This document shows, piece by piece, positions 26,441 to 29,735 of a DNA stretch of 29,735 bases. The position numbers were made by a program, and so were the translations under genes. The stretch's first letter is position 1; every line of letters begins with the position of its first letter. Source of the DNA: Chara braunii (taxonomy: Eukaryota > Streptophyta > Charophyceae > Charales > Characeae); contig BFEA01000242.1 of assembly GCA_003427395.1 (NCBI GenBank), forward strand, positions 1,965,614 to 1,995,348. Reading direction: 5' to 3'. Under the pieces are notes generated by a model. The model was not told where the DNA came from and did not search any database. It saw only the letters and a list, made by a program, of their open reading frames with translations.

Positions 26441-26900
26441 TGAGGCTCATCGATAGTCGCGCATGCGCTTCATTCTCTCCCTCCTTGGTGTTCATCCGAT
26501 CCATCCCCCTTTGTTATAGTTTCTATACCCTCTCTCTCCTTCCTCCTTCCGTCTTTTTCTCTCTCTCTCTCCCTCCCTTTCTCTCTGTCTCTCCCTCCCT
26601 CTCTCCCCCTCTCTTTTTTTCTTCCTCTCTCTCTCGTTTTCTTTTGCTTCTCGTGCTCTCTCTCGCTCTCCCCTCCTCTCCCTTTCTCCCTCTCTCTCTC
26701 CCTCTCTCCCTCCCTATTTCTTCGTCCCTCGCCTCCCCTCCTCCTTACTCTCCCTCTCCTTCCCTTCCCTACTCCATCCCTTCCCCCCACTCCTTTCCTT
26801 CTCCACTCTTCCCCCTCCCTTCCCTCTCCCCCTTGCTTCTCCTTCCCCCTCCTTCCTCCCACCTTCCTTTCCCTCTTCCTTCCTTCCCCTCCCCCTTCCT
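26441..26900 (+). repeat. Pyrimidine tract
   Basis: From 26475 the + strand is >95% C/T with ctctctccctc and cttcc motifs. Frames on both strands are low-complexity. Confidence 0.85.
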
Positions 26901-27190
26901 AACCGATCACTATATGTCGAATAGCAAAATGACCAAAAAAATGACAAACAGATCTTTTCGTACCGCCCCTTATCTCTTGTCTTCTCTTCCTCCTTTAGGC
27001 TGATAACCTGCTGAATTTCTATCGGTGTGTTGTTTTCCTCTCCCAATGGTCTTTTCTTCCAATCTGTGCGGTCTTCTACGCCGGCCCCCCTACCCCTCTC
27101 CTACCCCCCCCTCACCCTTTACCTCCCCCCCCAATATAAATCTGCCAGCTTGGCCGCAGCACAACCGAAGCGAAATTGCTCTCGTTCTCC
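26901..27190. other. Spacer with a repeated non-pyrimidine block
   Basis: The segment 27139-27182 (ATCTGCCAGCTTGGCCGCAG...) recurs at 29243-29286 at about 95%. Both copies are followed by pyrimidine tracts and preceded by a C-rich stretch. Confidence 0.6.
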
Positions 27191-27400
27191 TCACCCCCTT
27201 TTGCAACCGTCTCCTATTTTCCCCTCTCCCCCTCTCTCCCCCTCTCTCCCCCTATCTGCTCTTCTCTCCGCCCCCTTCTCCCCCTCTCTCTCCCCATCTC
27301 TGCCACTCTCTTCCCCTCTTTTCCCCTCTCCTTCTCTTTCCTCCTCTACTACTATCCTTTTCCTCCTTTCATCTCCATCTCTTCCTTATCCTCTACCCCT
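27191..27400 (+). repeat. Pyrimidine tract
   Basis: ctctccccctctct repeats on the + strand. It follows the repeated block of 27139-27182. Confidence 0.85.
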
Positions 27401-27570
27401 TGCCTCGCTGTGGTGCTTAGGAGGTTTACGGGAAATTTTCCACCACGATCCATCCATATGTTTTTCCCTCTTTGCCGCCACGGGGAGTACAGTTCTGTGG
27501 AGTACAATTATTTGTTGACGAACATAAATGATGGCACGGCAATTACACGTCGCCGCGTCTTTTACTCCTC

Positions 27571-27815
27571 TGGCACTTACTCCTATGTGGGGATTTAACT
27601 CTCGGTGCAGAGAACCTGGCCGCAATTTCGGCGTTTTTTATCATGCTGCCAACAGTCCCCCCCTGGCACTAACTCCTATGGGGATTTAACTCTCGGTGCA
27701 GAGAACCTGGCCTCAATTTCGGCGTTTTTTATCATGCTGCCAACAGTCCCCCCTGGCACTAACTCCTTTGGGGATTAACTCTCGGTGCAGAGAACCTGGC
27801 CGCAATTTCGGCGTT
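27571..27815. repeat. ~91-bp tandem repeat, three units
   Basis: Units start at 27571, 27664 and 27754 with TGGCACTNACTCCT and contain ctcggtgcagagaacctggccgcaatttcggcg. Identity is about 95%. On the minus strand the shared part reads NAEIAARFSAPRV in one frame, the same peptide as the inverted copy downstream. Confidence 0.9.
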
Positions 27816-27940
27816 TTTGAACGGAAATCCTTATTAGGTCGCACGGGCGAGAACCTGGTAAGCCCTTACGATTTCGGTGCAGAAAACGCGGAAATTGCGG
27901 CCAGGATCTCTGCGCCGAGAGCTAAATGCCCAAAGGAGTG
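27757..27940. repeat. Inverted partial copy of the 91-bp unit (fold-back)
   Basis: 27886-27940 is the reverse complement of 27761-27813 at about 85%. On its own sense strand it encodes NAEIAARISAPRAK, so the minus strand of the array and the plus strand of this arm share a peptide. A transcript through both would fold on itself. Whether the peptide was ever real is unknown. Confidence 0.75.
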
Positions 27941-28204
27941 TAGGTGTTGGGCGTAGCGCCCTTCACGATCGAATCTGTCGAATTTACCCAAAGCTACATT
28001 TCCGAAGGAGTGATTGTGTCTACCATTTCTTTCATGAAAGAGAAGACAGAAGACAAAAAAAGGCCAACAGACAAAAGACGACAGTCACGGCAGCATATTT
28101 TTGAGATCTTGACAAAATAACGCTGCGTGGCTCCAGGAATATTGTTCAGGGGGAAAAGTGTTGTCGACAACAACAGAGGTATCATGTAGTTGAGATCAAC
28201 GGAC
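27941..28204. other. Intergenic sequence
   Basis: No gene or repeat recognised. Confidence 0.4.
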
Positions 28205-28295
28205 GGGCTTCTTAGCTCAGTTGGTACAACACCCATAAACTGTTGAAATGCAGACCTGAGTTGGTTTCCAGATGGAACCAGATGAACAAAATTCC
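28205..28295 (+). mobile_element. tRNA-derived SINE, copy 1 (+)
   Basis: GGGCTTCTTAGCTCAGTTGGTACAAC matches the 5' end and A box of a tRNA (TAGCTCAGTTGG at 28213-28224). The B box (near 28258-28268) is degenerate, and the tRNA arms no longer pair, so this is not a functional tRNA. It is homologous to 23821-23896 (-), sharing CCAT.A.CTGTTG.AAT.CAGAC and CAGAT...GATGAACA. It may continue as tail sequence to about 28330. Confidence 0.7.
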
Positions 28296-28614
28296 TGAAT
28301 TACCTGGGCCCTGTCAGTTTCACGATGACAATATAGTTGAGGCGGACAATGGCATGGAATATTCCCGGGAATCTTCGTCGGAATATTCCCCGGAATCTTC
28401 TCCGAAAGCTTCGAGTGAAATGACGGCAAGGGAGCGCCGATCGGACGGCGATGAAGCGAAGAAAAAATGCACTGGGGGCAATCACTCAGAAGAACGACAA
28501 TTGGAAAATAAGGAAATTGAAATTGTTGAATGGACAGAGAAAGGGAATGGAGATCAAAGAAATGCAAAAGAAATCGGGCAAGGGCATAACGGACGAAAAT
28601 GGAAACCACTGTAG
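28243..28614 (+). CDS. Possible 123-codon ORF overlapping the SINE (weak)
   Basis: The frame starts inside the SINE and is Ser/Glu/Lys-rich, with a duplicated segment EYSRESSSEYSPESS from a 21-base repeat (GGAATATTCCCCGGAATCTTC, about 28357-28400). The antisense strand carries a 159-codon frame, so at most one is real. It has no domain and no promoter. I list it only because it is intact. Most likely a chance frame. Confidence 0.15.
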   Translation: MKCRPELVSRWNQMNKIPELPGPCQFHDDNIVEADNGMEYSRESSSEYSPESSPKASSEMTARERRSDGDEAKKKCTGGNHSEERQLENKEIEIVEWTEKGNGDQRNAKEIGQGHNGRKWKPL

Positions 28615-28615
28615 T

Positions 28616-28732
28616 GTATGTGTATGTGTGTGTGTGTAGCGGATCGGCCTTGCCGAACACGTCCGGGCAATTATCCCACCAGCATCTCACGTTCACGAGT
28701 ATTCCGTTCAGCTGCGTATCAGAGACACGGTT

Positions 28733-28808
<76 letters not shown>
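28616..28808. repeat. (GT)n then (GA)n compound microsatellite
   Basis: A short GT run at 28617-28638, then about 19 GT units (28734-28773) and about 17 GA units (28774-28808). Confidence 0.95.
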
Positions 28809-28810
<2 letters not shown>

Positions 28811-28920
28811 GCGGAAGGGAGGGCAGGGAGTCCATCATGTGTTCTCTTCCAGCTATTACGGCACCTTCCCTCTCTTCCCAATTACGTTAACTAACCCCAA
28901 AAAAGACTGGCCGATCTCCA

Positions 28921-29070
28921 GCTCTCTCTCTGTCTCTCACACACACACACACACACACTCTCACAAACAGAAACTACCGTGGTGCGGATCCAAGCGGTCA
29001 ATCTAGATCGTACGATTGGAAAGCAATGGAGATGTTACCTTTGAAATTTTTCGTCGACGTCTTGCTGGAA

Positions 29071-29133
<63 letters not shown>

Positions 29134-29153
29134 CACAAACAGAAACTACCGTG
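28921..29153. repeat. Duplicated (CT)n(CA)n microsatellite with identical flank
   Basis: (CT)(CA)nCTCTCACAAACAGAAACTACCGT occurs at about 28921-28981 and again at 29071-29153. The unique 23-base flank is identical in both. The CA run is shorter in the first. This is a duplication with later repeat-length change, or gene conversion. Confidence 0.85.
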
Positions 29154-29290
29154 AGCGACAGACAGAGTCGTCGGAGCCATTGGCACGAACGCACTCTGCC
29201 GGCCCCCCTCCCGCCCTCCTAACCGCCCAAAAAAAAAAAAAAATCTGCCAGCTTGGCCGGAGCACAACCGTAGCGAAATTGCTCTCTCCT
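29154..29290. other. Spacer with poly(A) and the repeated block
   Basis: Contains 15 A residues (29229-29243) and the second copy of the 44-base block also found at 27139-27182, followed by pyrimidines as in the first copy. Confidence 0.6.
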
Positions 29291-29570
29291 ACTCTCCCTC
29301 TCTCCTACTCTCTCCCTCTCTCCTACTCTCTCTCCTACTCTCTCCCACTCTCCTTCTATCTCCCCCTTTTCTCCACCTCTCTCCTCCCCTCTCCTTCGCT
29401 CCTCCTCGGCTTTCCTTTCTCTCCTTTCATCACGGTCTCTCCCTTGTCCCCCAGCTCTTGCCTCTTTGTGCTTTTGCCTCTCCTCGGAGTCCTCACCCTA
29501 GTAATTCTTCTGCTGTCCCTCTCTCCTCTGCTCCCCCTCCTCATCTGTTACCGTCTTCTCTTCTCCTGCC
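29283..29570 (+). repeat. Pyrimidine tract with CTCTCCTACT array
   Basis: ctctcctact/ctctccctctctcctact repeats to about 29350, then general pyrimidine-rich sequence. The 153-codon frame across it is not supported as a gene. Confidence 0.8.
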
Positions 29571-29735
29571 TCGTGCAGCGTTCAGCCGCAGTGGACTTAA
29601 ACGCTGGAGCAGTTGAGCCGCGAGGCCCCGAGCCTGTGTAGGAGATTCACTGCACGTTTTCCGAAATTCACGTGTATCGCCTCTTTGCCACCGATGGAAT
29701 TGGTCTCCTGAAGGCCCTCCCCCCCCCTCTCCCTA
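29571..29735. other. Window end, no feature seen
   Basis: Mixed composition, ending in a C-run. No ORF, RNA or repeat was recognised. Confidence 0.4.

Noticed and set aside
26308-27003. 231-codon plus-strand frame and the overlapping minus-strand Arg/Glu-rich frames
   Set aside because: Low-complexity translation of a C/T tract; the start lies in a fold-back element.
28205-28280. Functional tRNA gene
   Set aside because: The A box is good, but the acceptor, anticodon and T arms do not pair; a related copy elsewhere shows it is a SINE.
28217-28696. 159-codon minus-strand frame
   Set aside because: It overlaps a SINE and an antisense frame, starts in a (GT)n-adjacent stretch, and has no domain.

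Overview
This window reads as nuclear DNA from a multicellular eukaryote with a very repeat-rich genome. There are no bacterial-style operons, gene order or ribosome-binding sites. Instead it holds long (TA)n, (GA)n, (CT)n, (GT)n, (GATA)n and (ATT)n microsatellites, a 625-base assembly gap that opens inside a (TA)n run, a U6 snRNA retro-copy, a tRNA-derived SINE family, long inverted repeats and decayed protein-coding sequence. A TATA box lies exactly 30 bases upstream of a TCAGTC initiator, an arthropod-style core promoter. Together with the extreme microsatellite load this makes an arthropod, perhaps a crustacean, my low-confidence guess.

Layout. 0-1 kb: poly(A), GC-rich sequence, two adjacent hairpins (287-334 and 354-445) and AT-rich repeat debris. 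1.6-3.9 kb: repeat copy 1 (+), with promoter, a 186-codon ORF and poly(A) signals; its upstream part is split by a 547-bp insertion flanked by a 10-bp target duplication. 3.9-9.3 kb: mostly minus-strand decayed coding sequence, in at least five blocks with stops and frameshifts. 9.3-10.5 kb: repeat copy 2 (-), whose ORF is homologous to that of copy 1. Conserved residues of the two ORFs are mostly encoded by different synonymous codons, so the protein was once under selection. 10.5-12.3 kb: GC-richer sequence without a convincing gene. 12.3-13.25 kb: two copies of a ~240-bp element with a hammerhead-ribozyme-like core and a microsatellite tail. 13.25-13.96 kb: (TA)n and the gap. 13.96-15.9 kb: nested long inverted repeats with GC-rich, TTCGG-rich palindromic centres. 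16.4-22.7 kb: tandem duplications (236-bp, ~75-bp, 67-bp x10 and 784-bp units), the U6 copy, another TTCGG/TA element and a small coding-like fragment. 22.7-29.7 kb: long pyrimidine tracts, nearly all on the + strand, with two SINE copies, palindromes, hairpins and a tandem-plus-inverted repeat.

I recognise no intact housekeeping gene. The best candidates for something undescribed are the repeat-borne ORF family, the decayed minus-strand gene block between its two inverted copies, the hammerhead-like element, and the hairpin pair near the left end. Most of the longer open frames in the pyrimidine and microsatellite tracts are low-complexity artefacts and are not annotated as genes.
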